DNA of 64,000 nt from Nocardioides antri (GTDB taxonomy: Bacteria; Actinomycetota; Actinomycetes; Propionibacteriales; Nocardioidaceae): positions 36,208 through 100,207 of the forward strand of contig NZ_VUJW01000013.1 of NCBI RefSeq assembly GCF_008373765.1, written 5' to 3'. The notes beneath the pieces were generated by a model that saw only the letters and a list, made by a program, of their open reading frames with translations, ran no database searches and was not told the DNA's origin. A program made the position numbers and the translations under genes. This document shows positions 10,300 to 23,154 of this stretch, piece after piece (position 1 is the stretch's first letter; each line of letters starts with the position of its first letter).

Positions 10300-11127
10300 A
10301 TGGGCAGGGTGACGGTACGACGACCGGTGCTGCGGCTCCGGGACGGTGCGGCGAGCCGTCGTCCGGACGCGCTCGCCGCCGAGGAGCCGATGGAGATCCG
10401 GGTCGACGGCCGTGCCCTGACGGTGACGATGCGGACGCCGGGTGACGACTTCGACCTGGCCGTGGGCTTCCTCGTCAGCGAGGGCGTCATCGCGGCAGCG
10501 GAGGACGTGAGGTCCGTGCGCTACTGCGCCGGCGCCACCGCCGACGGCAGCAACACCTACAACGTCGTCGACGTCCAGCTCGCGCCCGGGGTGCCGCGGC
10601 CGGACGCGTCGCTGGAGCGCAACTTCTACACCACGTCGTCGTGCGGTCTCTGCGGCAAGGCCAGCCTCGACGCGGTCCGGACGACGGCGCGGTGGACGGT
10701 CGCGGACGACCCGCTGCGGATGGGGCCGGAGGTGCTGGCCGCGCTTCCCGAGCGGCTCCGCCGCGCGCAGCGGGTGTTCGACCGGACCGGTGGCCTCCAC
10801 GCCGCCGGCCTGTTCTCGGCCGAGGGCGATCTGCTGTGCCTCCGGGAGGACGTCGGCCGGCACAACGCCGTCGACAAGGTGGTCGGGTACGCGTCCCAGG
10901 CTGGGCTGCTGCCGCTGCGCGGCACCGCTTTGATGGTGAGCGGGCGGGCGTCCTTCGAGCTCGTGCAGAAGGCCGTAATGGCGGGGATCCCGCTGCTGGC
11001 CGCGGTCTCGGCGCCTTCCTCGCTTGCTGCCGACCTCGCGGACGAGCAGGGCCTGACGCTCGTCGGGTTCCTCCGGGGCGCGTCGATGAACGTGTACACG
11101 GGCGCGGAGCGCGTGGTCACGGAGTGA
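10300..11127 (+). CDS. fdhD: Formate dehydrogenase sulfur-carrier protein FdhD
   Basis: Passes sulfur from cysteine desulfurase to the molybdenum cofactor of formate-dehydrogenase-type enzymes. The 275-residue protein has the family domain with the essential cysteine pair in TSSCGLCGKAS (Cys115, Cys118), VGFLVSEGVI, and the late block REDVGRHNAVDKVVG followed by MVSGRASFELVQKA. The ATG lies two bases after the fdhF-like stop, so the two are co-translated and the pairing supports a working molybdoenzyme. Its 3' end overlaps the convergent LysR gene by 11 bases. Confidence 0.95.
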   Translation: MGRVTVRRPVLRLRDGAASRRPDALAAEEPMEIRVDGRALTVTMRTPGDDFDLAVGFLVSEGVIAAAEDVRSVRYCAGATADGSNTYNVVDVQLAPGVPRPDASLERNFYTTSSCGLCGKASLDAVRTTARWTVADDPLRMGPEVLAALPERLRRAQRVFDRTGGLHAAGLFSAEGDLLCLREDVGRHNAVDKVVGYASQAGLLPLRGTALMVSGRASFELVQKAVMAGIPLLAAVSAPSSLAADLADEQGLTLVGFLRGASMNVYTGAERVVTE

Positions 11128-12019
11128 GGGCGGCGCGCAGGTCAGCGCGTCCGGCGACCTGGACGAGCGCGCGGGTGAGCAGCGACTCCGGGCCGTGGCC
11201 GGCCAGGACCAGCCCGACCTGGAACGACCGCGCCGGCTGGGGGAGCGGGGTGACCCGCGTGCCCTCGGGGACGCCGAACGCCGGGAGCCAGGTGTGCGGG
11301 ACGATGCTGGACAGCCCCATCGACGTGACGTGCTCGTACACCGCGGAGATGGTGTCGGTCTCCACGACGGGCTGGACGTCGACCCCGGCTTCGGCGAAGT
11401 AGCCGTCGAGGATCCTCCGGTTCTGCATGACCGGCGACAGCAGGCACAGGGGAGCGGAGGCCGCCTCGACCCAGGTGACGGCGTCCTTGTCGCCGAGCTC
11501 GCCGTCGACCGGCGTGAGGAAGAGGTAGCGCTCCCGGTAGAGCGGGACGACCCTGACCTGGCCGAGCGGCTCGCCGTCGACGTACGTCATGCCGACGTCG
11601 ATGTCGAAGTCGTTGAGACGGCTGACGATCTCGCGCGACGACATCGACGCCAGGTGGAACCGCACGAGCGGGTGCTGCTCGCGAAGGGGCGCCGTCAGGA
11701 GCGAGGCCACGCTCAGCGCGGTCGGGATCGCACCGATCCGCAAGGTGCCGGTGAGCCCGCCGCGCATGCTCGCGAGGGTCTGGCCGAGCGCCTCGCGCTC
11801 GGCGAGGATCCGCTGGCCCCAGCGCAGCACCTGGAGGCCCTCCGGCGTGAACCCCTCGAACCGCTGCCCCCGCTGGACGATCTGTACGTCGAGCTCGGAC
11901 TCGAGCTTGCGGATGCCCGCCGACAGCGCCGGCTGGGTCACGTGGCACGCCTCCGCCGCGCGGCCGAAGTGGCCCTCACGCGCCAGTGCCGTGAGGTACT
12001 CCAACTGGCGCAGCAGCAT
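11117..12019 (-). CDS. LysR-family transcriptional regulator
   Basis: 300 residues. The N-terminal winged helix-turn-helix is clear: [20 protein letters not shown], then [21 protein letters not shown] substrate-binding domain follows ([42 protein letters not shown] with minor variation). The start is the ATG at 12019, where the LysR homology begins; the reading frame extends upstream without homology. TATTCA lies seven bases before the ATG on the minus strand. It is convergent with fdhF-fdhD and may regulate them, but regulator and proposed target do not share a promoter. Confidence 0.92.
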   Translation of the reverse strand: MLLRQLEYLTALAREGHFGRAAEACHVTQPALSAGIRKLESELDVQIVQRGQRFEGFTPEGLQVLRWGQRILAEREALGQTLASMRGGLTGTLRIGAIPTALSVASLLTAPLREQHPLVRFHLASMSSREIVSRLNDFDIDVGMTYVDGEPLGQVRVVPLYRERYLFLTPVDGELGDKDAVTWVEAASAPLCLLSPVMQNRRILDGYFAEAGVDVQPVVETDTISAVYEHVTSMGLSSIVPHTWLPAFGVPEGTRVTPLPQPARSFQVGLVLAGHGPESLLTRALVQVAGRADLRAALTP

Positions 12020-12046
12020 GGCGCCATGAATACCAGAGCCACGACC

Positions 12047-12071
12047 GGATCGGTGTCGCCCGAGCGGGTAC
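12047..12071 (+). promoter_or_regulatory. Sigma-B-type (general stress) promoter of csbD
   Basis: GGAT, 15 bp, GGGTAC. This fits the GNNT-N14-16-GGGTAC/T pattern known for stress sigma factors of the SigB group in streptomycetes. It lies 40 bases before the csbD start, and CsbD is a SigB-dependent protein in Bacillus. Confidence 0.55.
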
Positions 12072-12110
12072 CACCCCTGGTGAACGCACATCCGAGCGAG
12101 AGGAGATGTC

Positions 12111-12281
12111 GTGGGCAACCAGGACAAGCTCGAAAACACCGCTGACGACAAGGTCGGCAAGGCCAAGGAAGCCCTGGGCAAGGCGTCGGGAGACGACGAG
12201 CTCAAGAGCGAGGGCAAGACTGACCAGACCAAGGCCAACCTCAAGCAGGCTGGCGAGAAGGTCAAGGACGCCTTCCGCTGA
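12111..12281 (+). CDS. CsbD-family general stress protein
   Basis: A 56-residue hydrophilic, helical protein too short for most gene callers. It starts [20 protein letters not shown] and continues with [20 protein letters not shown]. This K/E/D-rich repeat with paired KVGKAKE and [12 protein letters not shown] blocks is the CsbD signature. Function in the family is unknown beyond induction by stress. GTG 12111 is chosen because AGGAG sits five bases upstream; the ATG at 12106 is out of frame. A sigma-B-like promoter precedes it and a very strong hairpin follows, so it is a monocistronic unit. Confidence 0.9.
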   Translation: MGNQDKLENTADDKVGKAKEALGKASGDDELKSEGKTDQTKANLKQAGEKVKDAFR

Positions 12282-12295
12282 GGAAGCGCGACCAA

Positions 12296-12332
12296 TGACG
12301 AGAGGCCCGGGTACGCCCCGGGCCTCTTGTCA
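12296..12332 (+). terminator. Strong hairpin terminator after csbD
   Basis: AGAGGCCCGGG (12301-12311), loop TACGC, CCCGGGCCTCT is a perfect 11-bp stem. It is extended by a G-T pair and TGAC/GTCA to 16 pairs in all. It isolates csbD from the pyr operon. Confidence 0.85.
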
Positions 12333-12368
12333 TGCGTGCCCCGTTCGTCCCCGACTCCGGGGACCCGC

Positions 12369-12374
12369 TACGAT
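12369..12374 (+). promoter_or_regulatory. Candidate -10 of the pyr operon promoter
   Basis: TACGAT, with a poor -35 (TTCGTC, 19 bp upstream). A start about seven bases downstream would place the PyrR-binding loop at the very 5' end of the transcript. Confidence 0.4.
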
Positions 12375-12390
12375 GGGCGACGATCGACAT

Positions 12391-12426
12391 CCTTTAACGA
12401 GCCGTCCCGTGAGGCGGAGAAGGAGG
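12391..12426 (+). promoter_or_regulatory. PyrR-binding RNA loop overlapping the pyrR ribosome binding site
   Basis: The RNA has the Bacillus-type PyrR binding-loop layout: CCTTTAA, then GTCCCGTGAGGC (terminal loop with the conserved CnGnGA core), then GGAGAAGG. CCTT at 12391-12394 pairs with AAGG at 12420-12423. The lower strand runs into AAGGAGG, the only good ribosome site before pyrR. PyrR bound with UMP or UTP would thus hide the site, a translational version of the mechanism as proposed for mycobacteria. The match is by eye, but the order and spacing of conserved elements is close to complete. Confidence 0.8.
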
Positions 12427-12438
12427 TCCGGCGCACTG

Positions 12439-13029
12439 ATGCCTGCCGCCCCGTCGGCCGACCAACAAGGCCGCACCGACCGCGTAGTTCTCGACGCCCG
12501 TGACATCGGCCGGGCTCTCACCCGGATCTCCCACGAGATCCTGGAACGCAACAAGGGCGCGAGCGATCTCGTGCTCCTCGGCATCCCGCGGCGCGGCGTC
12601 CCGCTCGCGCACCGGATCGCCTCCCGGATCTCCGCCGTCGAGGAGTACGACGTCCCGGTCGGCTCCCTCGACGTCACGATGTACCGCGACGACCTCCGGA
12701 TGAAGCCGGCGCGGACCTTGCTGCACACCGAGATCCCGGGCGACGGGATCGACGGGAAGGTCGTCGTGCTCGTCGACGACGTGCTGTTCTCCGGTCGCAC
12801 CATCCGGGCCGCGCTGGACACGCTCAACGACGTCGGCCGCCCGCGGGCCGTCCAGCTCGCCGTCCTCGTCGACCGGGGGCACCGGGAGCTGCCGATCCGC
12901 GCCGACTTCGTCGGCAAGAACCTGCCGACCTCGCTCGCGGAGCGGGTGAGCGTCCGGCTCGCCGAGATCGACGACGACGGCGGCGTCGACTCGGTGTCCA
13001 TCGAGGGGACGAGGGAGGACTCGGCATGA
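12439..13029 (+). CDS. pyrR: Pyrimidine operon regulator PyrR (uracil phosphoribosyltransferase homologue)
   Basis: Senses UMP/UTP and binds the pyr leader RNA; many members also have uracil phosphoribosyltransferase activity. The 196 residues include [25 protein letters not shown], and the PRPP-binding loop [19 protein letters not shown], all diagnostic of PyrR. The ATG at 12439 follows AAGGAGG by 12 bases, a long spacing, but no better start lies before the conserved domain. It is first in the operon; its stop overlaps pyrB (ATGA). Autoregulation through the loop at 12391-12426 is expected. Confidence 0.95.
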   Translation: MPAAPSADQQGRTDRVVLDARDIGRALTRISHEILERNKGASDLVLLGIPRRGVPLAHRIASRISAVEEYDVPVGSLDVTMYRDDLRMKPARTLLHTEIPGDGIDGKVVVLVDDVLFSGRTIRAALDTLNDVGRPRAVQLAVLVDRGHRELPIRADFVGKNLPTSLAERVSVRLAEIDDDGGVDSVSIEGTREDSA

Positions 13030-13976
13030 AGCGGCACCTGCTGAGCGCGGCGGACCTCACCCGCGACGACGCCGAGCTGGTCCTGACGACGGCGGCCGAG
13101 CTCCGTTCGCTGGCGGACCGTCCGATCAAGAAGCTGCCGGCGCTGCGCGGCCGGACCGTGGTGAACCTCTTCTTCGAGGACTCCACCCGCACCCGGATCT
13201 CGTTCGAGGCCGCGGCGAAGCGGCTCTCGGCCGACGTCATCAACTTCGCGGCCAAGGGCTCGAGCCTGAGCAAGGGCGAGAGCCTCAAGGACACCGCGCT
13301 GACGCTCGAGGCGATGGGCGCCGACGCGGTCGTCATCCGCCACAGCGCCAGCGGCGCCCCCCACCGGCTGGCCCACTCGGGCTGGGTGCGGTCGAGCGTG
13401 GTCAACGCCGGCGACGGCACGCACGAGCACCCCACCCAGGCGCTGCTCGACGCGTTCACCCTGTGGCGCCACCTCGGTGAGTCGAAGCCGAGCGGGCTCG
13501 AAGGCCGCCGGGTCGCGATCGTCGGCGACGTGCTGCACAGCCGCGTCGCGCGCTCCAACGCACTGCTGCTGCAGACCCTCGGTGTCGACGTGACCCTGGT
13601 CGGTCCGCCGACCCTGCTGCCGGTCGGCGTGGAGTCCTGGGGCGTCGAGACCAGCTACGACCTCGACGCGGTGCTCCCCAAGGCCGACGCGGTCATGATG
13701 CTGCGCGTCCAGCGGGAGCGGATGCAGGGCGGGTTCTTCCCGACCCCGCGCGAGTACTCCCGCCGCTACGGCCTCGACGGTCGCCGGATGGCGACCCTGC
13801 AGGACCACACGATCGTCATGCACCCCGGCCCGATGGTGCGCGGCATGGAGATCACCGCCGATGTCGCCGACTCCGACCGCTCGGTGATCGTCGAGCAGGT
13901 GACCAACGGTGTCGCGGTCCGGATGGCCGTCCTCTACCTCCTCCTCGGAGGATCCGAAAGCGAGAACAACGAGTGA
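13026..13976 (+). CDS. pyrB: Aspartate carbamoyltransferase, catalytic chain
   Basis: Condenses carbamoyl phosphate with aspartate, the committed step of UMP synthesis. At 316 residues it is full length. The carbamoyl-phosphate motif [13 protein letters not shown] (about residues 50-62) is intact, as are [17 protein letters not shown] and [10 protein letters not shown]. No regulatory chain pyrI is present, as usual in actinobacteria, so control is probably through PyrR. It overlaps both neighbours by four bases. Confidence 0.97.
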   Translation: MKRHLLSAADLTRDDAELVLTTAAELRSLADRPIKKLPALRGRTVVNLFFEDSTRTRISFEAAAKRLSADVINFAAKGSSLSKGESLKDTALTLEAMGADAVVIRHSASGAPHRLAHSGWVRSSVVNAGDGTHEHPTQALLDAFTLWRHLGESKPSGLEGRRVAIVGDVLHSRVARSNALLLQTLGVDVTLVGPPTLLPVGVESWGVETSYDLDAVLPKADAVMMLRVQRERMQGGFFPTPREYSRRYGLDGRRMATLQDHTIVMHPGPMVRGMEITADVADSDRSVIVEQVTNGVAVRMAVLYLLLGGSESENNE

Positions 13977-15277
13977 GCAGCACGTCGTACCTGATCAAGA
14001 ACGTCCGGATCCTCGGGGGCGAGGCGACCGACGTCCTCCTCGAGGCAGGCGTGGTCGCCGCGATCGGCGTCGGACTCGATGCCCCAGGCGCCGAGGTCGT
14101 GGACGCCGAGGGCCTGGTCGCGCTGCCCGGCCTCGTCGACCTGCACACGCACCTGCGCGAGCCGGGTCGCGAGGACGCCGAGACAGTGGAGACGGGCACC
14201 CGGGCGGCCGCGATGGGCGGCTTCACGGCGGTCCACGCGATGGCCAACACCGACCCGGTGGCCGACACCGCCGGTGTCGTCGAGCAGGTGCACCGGCTGG
14301 GCCGCGAGGCGGGCTACTGCGACGTCTACGCGGTCGGCGCCGTCACCGTGGGCCTCAAGGGCGAGCGGCTCGCCGAGCTCGGCGCGATGGCCGACTCCGC
14401 CGCGCGCGTGCGGGTGTTCTCCGACGACGGGCACTGCGTGAGCGACCCGCTGCTGATGCGCCGAGCGCTGGAGTACGTCAAGGCGTTCGACGGAGTGATC
14501 GCCCAGCACGCCCAGGACCCACGGCTCACCGAGGGCGCGCAGATGAACGAGAGCGAGCTCTCTGGCCGGCTCGGACTGGCCGGCTGGCCGGCGGTCGCCG
14601 AGGAGGCGATCATCGCCCGCGACTGCCTGCTCACCGCCCACGTCGGCTCGCGCCTCCACGTCTGCCACGTCTCCACGGCCGGCTCGGTCGAGATCGTCCG
14701 CGACGCGAAGAGCAAGGGCTGGAACGTCACGGCCGAGGCCTGCCCGCACCACCTGCTGCTGACCGACGAGCTCGCGGCGACGTACAACCCGATCTACAAG
14801 GTCAACCCGCCGCTGCGTTCGGCCGCCGACGTCGAGGCGCTCCGGGCCGGGCTGGCCGACGGCACGATCGACATCGTCGCCACCGACCACGCCCCGCACC
14901 CGCACGAGGACAAGGACTGCGAGTGGGCGGCGGCGGCGTTCGGCATGCTCGGGCTCGAGACCGCGCTCTCCATCGTGCAGCACACGATGGTCGACACCGG
15001 CCTGCTCGACTGGGCGGGTGTCGCCGAGCGGATGTCCGCGGCGCCGGCACGGATCGGGCAGGTTGCGGACCACGGGCACCCGATCGAGGTCGGTGCCCCG
15101 GCCAACATCACGCTCTACGACCCGGCGGCTACCAGGACGATCGACGCCGCCGAGTCCGCGTCCCTTTCGCGGAACACCCCGTACGCCGGCATGGAGCTCC
15201 CTGGAAGGATCGAGGCGACGTTCCTGCGCGGACGCCCGACTGTTCTCGACGGCAAGCTCTGGGAGGGCACCGCCTGA
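13973..15277 (+). CDS. pyrC: Dihydroorotase
   Basis: Cyclises carbamoyl aspartate to dihydroorotate at a two-zinc centre. The 434-residue type I enzyme shows the metal motif [13 protein letters not shown], further histidines in VIAQHAQDP and [10 protein letters not shown], and the closing [14 protein letters not shown]. The GTG start overlaps the pyrB stop (GTGA), and the stop shares one base with carA. Actinobacterial pyr operons often carry a small membrane protein between pyrC and carA; it is absent here. Confidence 0.97.
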   Translation: MSSTSYLIKNVRILGGEATDVLLEAGVVAAIGVGLDAPGAEVVDAEGLVALPGLVDLHTHLREPGREDAETVETGTRAAAMGGFTAVHAMANTDPVADTAGVVEQVHRLGREAGYCDVYAVGAVTVGLKGERLAELGAMADSAARVRVFSDDGHCVSDPLLMRRALEYVKAFDGVIAQHAQDPRLTEGAQMNESELSGRLGLAGWPAVAEEAIIARDCLLTAHVGSRLHVCHVSTAGSVEIVRDAKSKGWNVTAEACPHHLLLTDELAATYNPIYKVNPPLRSAADVEALRAGLADGTIDIVATDHAPHPHEDKDCEWAAAAFGMLGLETALSIVQHTMVDTGLLDWAGVAERMSAAPARIGQVADHGHPIEVGAPANITLYDPAATRTIDAAESASLSRNTPYAGMELPGRIEATFLRGRPTVLDGKLWEGTA

Positions 15278-16412
15278 TGGCCATTCTCGTTCTGGAGGAC
15301 GGACGGACCTTCCACGGCGCGACCTACGGCGCCGAGGGGGAGACGTACGGCGAAGCGGTCTTCAACACCGGCATGACCGGTTACCAGGAGACGCTCACCG
15401 ACCCGTCGTACCACCGCCAGGTCGTGGTGATGACGGCTCCCCACATCGGCAACACCGGGGTCAACGACGACGACCCGGAGTCGCGGCGGATCTGGGTGTC
15501 CGGGTACGTCGTCCGCGACCCTGCCCGGCGCGCCTCGAACTGGCGCTCGCGCCGGTCCCTGGACGACGAGCTGCGGGCGCAGGGGATCGTCGGCATCAGC
15601 GGGATCGACACCCGCGCGCTGACCCGGCACCTGCGGGAGCGCGGCGCGATGCGCTGCGGCATCTCCACCACGGAGACCGACCCGGCGGCCCTGCTCGCCC
15701 GGGTCCTCCAGCAGCCGGAGATGAAGGGTGCCGACCTCGCCGGCGAGGTGACGGCGATGGAGGCCTACGTGGTCCCGGCAGTGGGTGAGAAGCGGTTCAC
15801 CGTCGCGGCCGTCGACCTCGGCATCAAGGGGATGACCCCGGCGCTGATGGCGCAGCGGGGGATCGAGGTGCACGTCCTGCCCTCGACCGCGACGATCGCC
15901 GACGTGGAGGCGGTGCAGCCGGACGGCGTGTTCCTCTCCAACGGTCCCGGCGACCCGGCCACCGCCGACGTCTCGACCCTGAAGGCCGTGCTCGAGCGCG
16001 GGATCCCCTACTTCGGGATCTGCTTCGGCAACCAGCTGTTCGGCCGGGCGCTCGGCTTCGGCACCTACAAGCTCACCTACGGCCACCGGGGCATCAACCA
16101 ACCGGTGATGGACCGCACCACCGGCAAGGTCGAGGTCACCGCCCACAACCACGGGTTCGCGGTGCAATGGCCGGACGGAGTTCCGCTCGACGATGGTGTC
16201 CAGACGCCGTACGGCACCGTGACGGTGAGCCACGTCTGCCTCAACGACGACGTCGTGGAGGGCCTCGAGCTCCGCTCGGCGGAGGGCGACCTGAAGGCGT
16301 TCTCGGTGCAGTACCACCCCGAGGCTGCCGCCGGTCCCCACGACGCGGCGTACCTGTTCGACCGATTCTGCGACCTGATGGTCTCGACAAGCTCGACCAG
16401 CAAGGAAAACTG

Positions 16413-16413
<1 letters not shown>
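15277..16413 (+). CDS. carA: Carbamoyl-phosphate synthase, glutamine-hydrolysing small subunit
   Basis: Glutaminase subunit that supplies ammonia to CarB. The 378 residues include the N-terminal CPSase_sm domain ([16 protein letters not shown], then [17 protein letters not shown]) and a class I amidotransferase with nucleophile Cys in [14 protein letters not shown] and His/Glu in [10 protein letters not shown]. The last 11 residues, [10 protein letters not shown] and the preceding Met, are encoded by a 21-bp palindromic repeat (16380-16400) and look like an added tail. The stop shares a base with carB. Confidence 0.97.
16380..16400. repeat. Dispersed TCGACAAGCTCGA palindromic repeat, copy in carA
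   Basis: GGTCTCGACAAGCTCGACC plus AG. It differs at one of 21 positions from the reverse complement of the copy in argD (57374-57394). It encodes the extreme C-terminus of CarA, just before carB. Confidence 0.65.
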
Positions 16414-19699
<3,286 letters not shown>

Positions 19700-19703
<4 letters not shown>

Positions 19704-20740
19704 CCCTCTACGGCGCCGTCTACAAGCACGGCCTGTCGCGGATCGACGCCGAGGTCGCCCACCACCGCACGTTCGACGCGCTGCGTGCGGCGGGGCCCGT
19801 CCTGCGCCGGGCGAAGCGGCCCGGCGGGATCCCGGTCCACACGATGGGGCTGACGTTCCCCAACGCGCTCGGCCTCGCGGCGGGCTTCGACAAGACAGCG
19901 GAGGCGTTCGAGGAGCTCGGCGCGTTCGGCTTCGGGCACGTCGAGGTCGGCACAGTCACGGCGCTCGCCCAGCCGGGAAACCCCAAGCCGCGGCTGGTCC
20001 GGCTCCCCGAGGACCGCGCGGTCGTCAACCGGATGGGCTTCAACAACGACGGTGCGGCCGCGGTGGCCCAGCGGCTCGGCAACCGCCGACGCCGCGCCGG
20101 AGGACCGCTGCTCGGCATCAACATCGGCAAGTCGAAGATCGTCCCCGACGACGACCAGGCCGCGGTCGAGGCCGACTACGAGACGTCGACCCGGCTGTTG
20201 GCGCCGTACGCCGACTACCTGGTCGTCAACGTCAGCTCTCCCAACACCCCGGGCCTGCGCAACCTCCAGGCGGTCGAGAAGCTGGCGCCGCTGCTCGAGC
20301 ACGTACGCCGGATCGCCGACCGGGCGACCGACGACGCCGGGCGCGACCGGGTCCCGCTCCTGGTCAAGATCGCCCCCGACCTCGCCGACGACGACGTGCT
20401 CGAGGTGGCCGACCTGGCGCTCGCCCAGGACCTCTCCGGGATCATCGCGACGAACACCACGATCAGCCGCGACGGCCTACGGTCGGACCCTGCGGTCGTC
20501 GAGGCCGCAGGCGCCGGTGGGCTGTCCGGCGTACCCCTGCGCGAGCGCGCGACCGAGGTGGTGCGCCTGCTGCGCGGCCGCGTGGGCCGCGACCTGACGC
20601 TGATCGGGGTCGGCGGCATCTCGACCGCGGACGACGCGCGCGAACGGCTCGCCGCCGGCGCCGACCTGGTCCAGGCCTACACCGGCCTCATCTACGGAGG
20701 GCCGCTGTGGCCGCGCCGCGTTCTCAAGGGGTTGCGATGA
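19700..20740 (+). CDS. pyrD: Dihydroorotate dehydrogenase, quinone-linked (class 2)
   Basis: Oxidises dihydroorotate to orotate and passes electrons to the quinone pool at the membrane. The 346 residues fit class 2: an N-terminal helix region before the barrel ([11 protein letters not shown]), [29 protein letters not shown], the catalytic serine in [16 protein letters not shown], and [15 protein letters not shown] 19700 overlaps the carB stop. Its own stop overlaps the pyrF start. Confidence 0.96.
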
Positions 20741-21585
20741 CCCCACCGTTCGGCGAGCGCTTCGCCGCCGCGATCGCCGAGCGCGGTCAGTTCTGCGTCG
20801 GGATCGACCCGCACGCCGGCCTGCTGCACGACTGGGGCCTCGACGACACCGTCGAGGGGCTGGAGAAGTTCGCGCTCTCGGCGGTCGAGGCCGTCGCGCC
20901 GTACTGCTCGGTGGTGAAGCCACAATCGGCGTTCTACGAGCGCTTCGGGAGCCGCGGGATCGAGGTCCTGGAGCGGGTCATCGCCGAGTCGCGCGCGGCG
21001 GGCGCGATGGTCCTGCTCGACGTCAAGCGCGGCGACATCGGGTCCACGTCGCAGGCCTACGCCGAGGCGTACCTCGACCCGTCCTCGCCGCTGGCCTCCG
21101 ACGCGATCACGATCAGCCCCTACCTCGGCTTCGGCTCGCTCCTGCCCTTCGTCGAGGTGGCCCGGACCCACGGCGCCGGCCTCTTCGTGCTGGCCGCGAC
21201 GTCCAACAAGGAGGGCCCGGAGGTGCAGGAGGCGACGACGAGCGACGAGTACGGCGGACGCACCGTCGCGTCCGCGATGCTCGCCCACCTGCGCGACCTG
21301 AACGGCGACGCGCGCCCGGTCGGCTCCTTCGGTGCCGTCGTCGGCGCCACCATCGACGGCGGGTTCTACGACTTCGCCGGCTCGCCCATCAACGGCCCGA
21401 TCCTGGCGCCCGGGTACGGCGAGCAGGGCGGCACCGCCGCCGACATCGTCCGGATCTTCGGCGCCTCCGCCCGCCACGTCGTCGCCAGCTCCTCGCGCGG
21501 GGTGCTGCGGCTCGGCCCGGACGCCGCGGCCATGCGCGGCGCCGTCGAACGGGCCAACGACGAGCTGCGGAGCCTGCTCGGGTGA
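20737..21585 (+). CDS. pyrF: Orotidine 5'-phosphate decarboxylase (PyrF type 2)
   Basis: Last step of UMP synthesis. The 282-residue length and the motif VLLDVKRGDIGSTSQAYAEA, with the catalytic Lys/Asp array, mark the longer actinobacterial type. CVGIDPHAGLLHDWG at the N-terminus and APGYGEQGG near the end agree. I use the ATG at 20737, overlapping the pyrD stop, rather than upstream in-frame starts, because homology begins here. The stop overlaps the following lipoprotein gene. Confidence 0.96.
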   Translation: MTPPFGERFAAAIAERGQFCVGIDPHAGLLHDWGLDDTVEGLEKFALSAVEAVAPYCSVVKPQSAFYERFGSRGIEVLERVIAESRAAGAMVLLDVKRGDIGSTSQAYAEAYLDPSSPLASDAITISPYLGFGSLLPFVEVARTHGAGLFVLAATSNKEGPEVQEATTSDEYGGRTVASAMLAHLRDLNGDARPVGSFGAVVGATIDGGFYDFAGSPINGPILAPGYGEQGGTAADIVRIFGASARHVVASSSRGVLRLGPDAAAMRGAVERANDELRSLLG

Positions 21586-22106
21586 GGCCGCGCGCCGCTC
21601 TCCGGTCCGTGGTCGTGGCTGCCGCCACGATCCTCCTGCTCGGCGCGGCCGGGTGCGGGAGCTCCGAGGAGGACCCGTACTCCATCCCCGACGAGTTCCA
21701 GGACTACTGCGAGGAGGTCGAGGACCAGCAGGTGGCGCTCGGTGACGCACTCGGCGAGGGCGGCCCGGCGACCGGCCTGATCAAGGCTCTTCCCAGCTTC
21801 GAGGCCCTCGCCGCGGAGGCACCGGACGACCTGGACGACGAGTGGCAGATCGTCCTCGACCGGATCCACGACCTCGTCGACGCCCTCGACGCAGCCGGCG
21901 TCGACCCGGAGACCTACGACCGGCGGAATCCTCCCAGCGGGCTCTCGCAGGAGGAAAGGGACGCCATCGACGCTGCCGCGAGGGCACTGGTCTCGCCGAG
22001 CACCGGTGGTGCGATGGCGGGGGTGCAGCAGCATGCACGCGACGTCTGCAAGACACCGTTGACGATCGGAGCCGGTGCCCGCGTTGCCGGGCCGTCGGCG
22101 ACCTGA
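21582..22106 (+). CDS. Small secreted lipoprotein, function unknown
   Basis: 174 residues. A clear lipoprotein signal: basic MRPRAALR, a hydrophobic stretch VVVAAATILLLGA, then the lipobox GAAGC with Cys about residue 25. The mature part is acidic, with two further cysteines in QDYCEEVE and ARDVCKTP that could pair, and no domain I recognise. GTG 21582 overlaps the pyrF stop (GTGA), so it is co-translated with the pyr operon. Why an exported protein sits there is unclear; a read-through passenger is as likely as a role in pyrimidine metabolism. Confidence 0.8.
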   Translation: MRPRAALRSVVVAAATILLLGAAGCGSSEEDPYSIPDEFQDYCEEVEDQQVALGDALGEGGPATGLIKALPSFEALAAEAPDDLDDEWQIVLDRIHDLVDALDAAGVDPETYDRRNPPSGLSQEERDAIDAAARALVSPSTGGAMAGVQQHARDVCKTPLTIGAGARVAGPSAT

Positions 22107-22113
22107 CTAGGGT
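22084..22113 (+). promoter_or_regulatory. Promoter of mihF-gmk-rpoZ
   Basis: TTGCCG, 18 bp, TAGGGT, inside the end of the lipoprotein gene and just after it. The expected leader is about 53 bases, containing a 6-bp hairpin (GCGAGG / CCTCGC, from 22117) and AGAAGG upstream of the GTG. Confidence 0.5.
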
Positions 22114-22172
22114 GGCGCGAGGTGGCCCTCCTCGCCGCCCTCTGCCTGCGCCCGACAGAAGGATCCGTGTAA

Positions 22173-22493
22173 GTGGCCCTGCCTCCTCTGACACCCGAAC
22201 AGCGTCAGGCCGCGCTCGCGAAGGCGGCTGCCGCCCGACGTGAGCGGGCCGAGGTCAAGAACCGGCTGAAGAACTCCGGCGCCTCCATCGCCGACGTCCT
22301 GGCCGAGGGGCAGACCAACGAGGTCGTCGGCAAGATGAAGGTCCTCGACCTGCTCCAGGCGGTCCCCGGGCTCGGGAAGATCCGCGCCGGACAGCTCATG
22401 GAGCGGCTCGGCATCGCGGAGTCGCGCCGGGTCCGCGGCCTCGGCGCGAAGCAGATCGCCGCCCTGGAGCGCGAGTTCGCGCCGGGTGACTGA
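22173..22493 (+). CDS. mihF: Actinobacterial integration host factor
   Basis: A 106-residue basic nucleoid protein that binds and bends DNA in mycobacteria and streptomycetes; not related to Gram-negative IHF. The sequence is typical: [32 protein letters not shown], then the helix-two-turn-helix DNA-binding block [20 protein letters not shown]. The GTG start follows a purine-rich site. Its position between pyrF and gmk is the conserved one. It overlaps gmk by eight bases. Confidence 0.95.
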   Translation: MALPPLTPEQRQAALAKAAAARRERAEVKNRLKNSGASIADVLAEGQTNEVVGKMKVLDLLQAVPGLGKIRAGQLMERLGIAESRRVRGLGAKQIAALEREFAPGD

Positions 22494-23085
22494 GCCGCGA
22501 CAGGCCCGCCCGTCGGTGGCGACCGGACCGAGCCGCCTCGTCGTCCTCGCCGGGCCGACGGCCGTCGGCAAGGGCACGGTTGCGGCAGCGGTCCGGGAGG
22601 ACCACCCCGAGGTCTGGATCTCGGTCTCGGCGACGACGCGTGCTCCGCGGCCGGGCGAGGTCCACGGCGTGCACTACCTGTTCGTCGACGACGCGGAGTT
22701 CGACCGGCTGGTCGCCGAGGACCAGCTCCTCGAGTGGGCGGTCGTGCACGGCACCCACCGCTACGGCACGCCCCGGGGCCCGGTGGAGGAGGCGCTCGCC
22801 GACGGCCGGCCGGCCATGCTCGAGATCGACCTCCAGGGCGCCCGGCAGGTACGCCGGACCATGCCGGAGGCCCTCTTCGTGTTCCTGAAGCCCCCCTCGT
22901 GGGAGGAGCTCGTCCGCAGGCTCGTCGGACGCGGCACCGAGACCGACGCCGAGCGGGAGCGCCGGCTCGCCACCGCGGTCGAGGAGCTGGCCGCGGAGTC
23001 GGAGTTCGACGTCAGCATCGTCAACCACGAAGTTCACGATGCAGCGGCCGAGTTGGTAGCCTTGATGACGCTCGGCAACAACTGA
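22486..23085 (+). CDS. gmk: Guanylate kinase
   Basis: Phosphorylates GMP/dGMP to GDP/dGDP. The 199-residue sequence has the P-loop [16 protein letters not shown] (usually GPSGVGKGT, so slightly divergent). The GMP-binding segment is [19 protein letters not shown] and the signature block [19 protein letters not shown]. The GTG start at 22486 lies inside the end of mihF. It is co-transcribed with mihF and probably rpoZ. Confidence 0.95.
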   Translation: MTEPRQARPSVATGPSRLVVLAGPTAVGKGTVAAAVREDHPEVWISVSATTRAPRPGEVHGVHYLFVDDAEFDRLVAEDQLLEWAVVHGTHRYGTPRGPVEEALADGRPAMLEIDLQGARQVRRTMPEALFVFLKPPSWEELVRRLVGRGTETDAERERRLATAVEELAAESEFDVSIVNHEVHDAAAELVALMTLGNN

Positions 23086-23154
23086 CGCCTCCAGCGTCGC
23101 TGACGCCTGCCGGGCCACCGACTCATCTCCTACCGACCTTAAGAGGCCAACCGC

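Noticed and set aside
12106-12438. ATG at 12106 as start of a longer pyrR or of csbD
   Set aside because: The frame runs through the csbD terminator and the PyrR loop and gives Ser/Arg-rich sequence without homology; the csbD frame needs GTG 12111.
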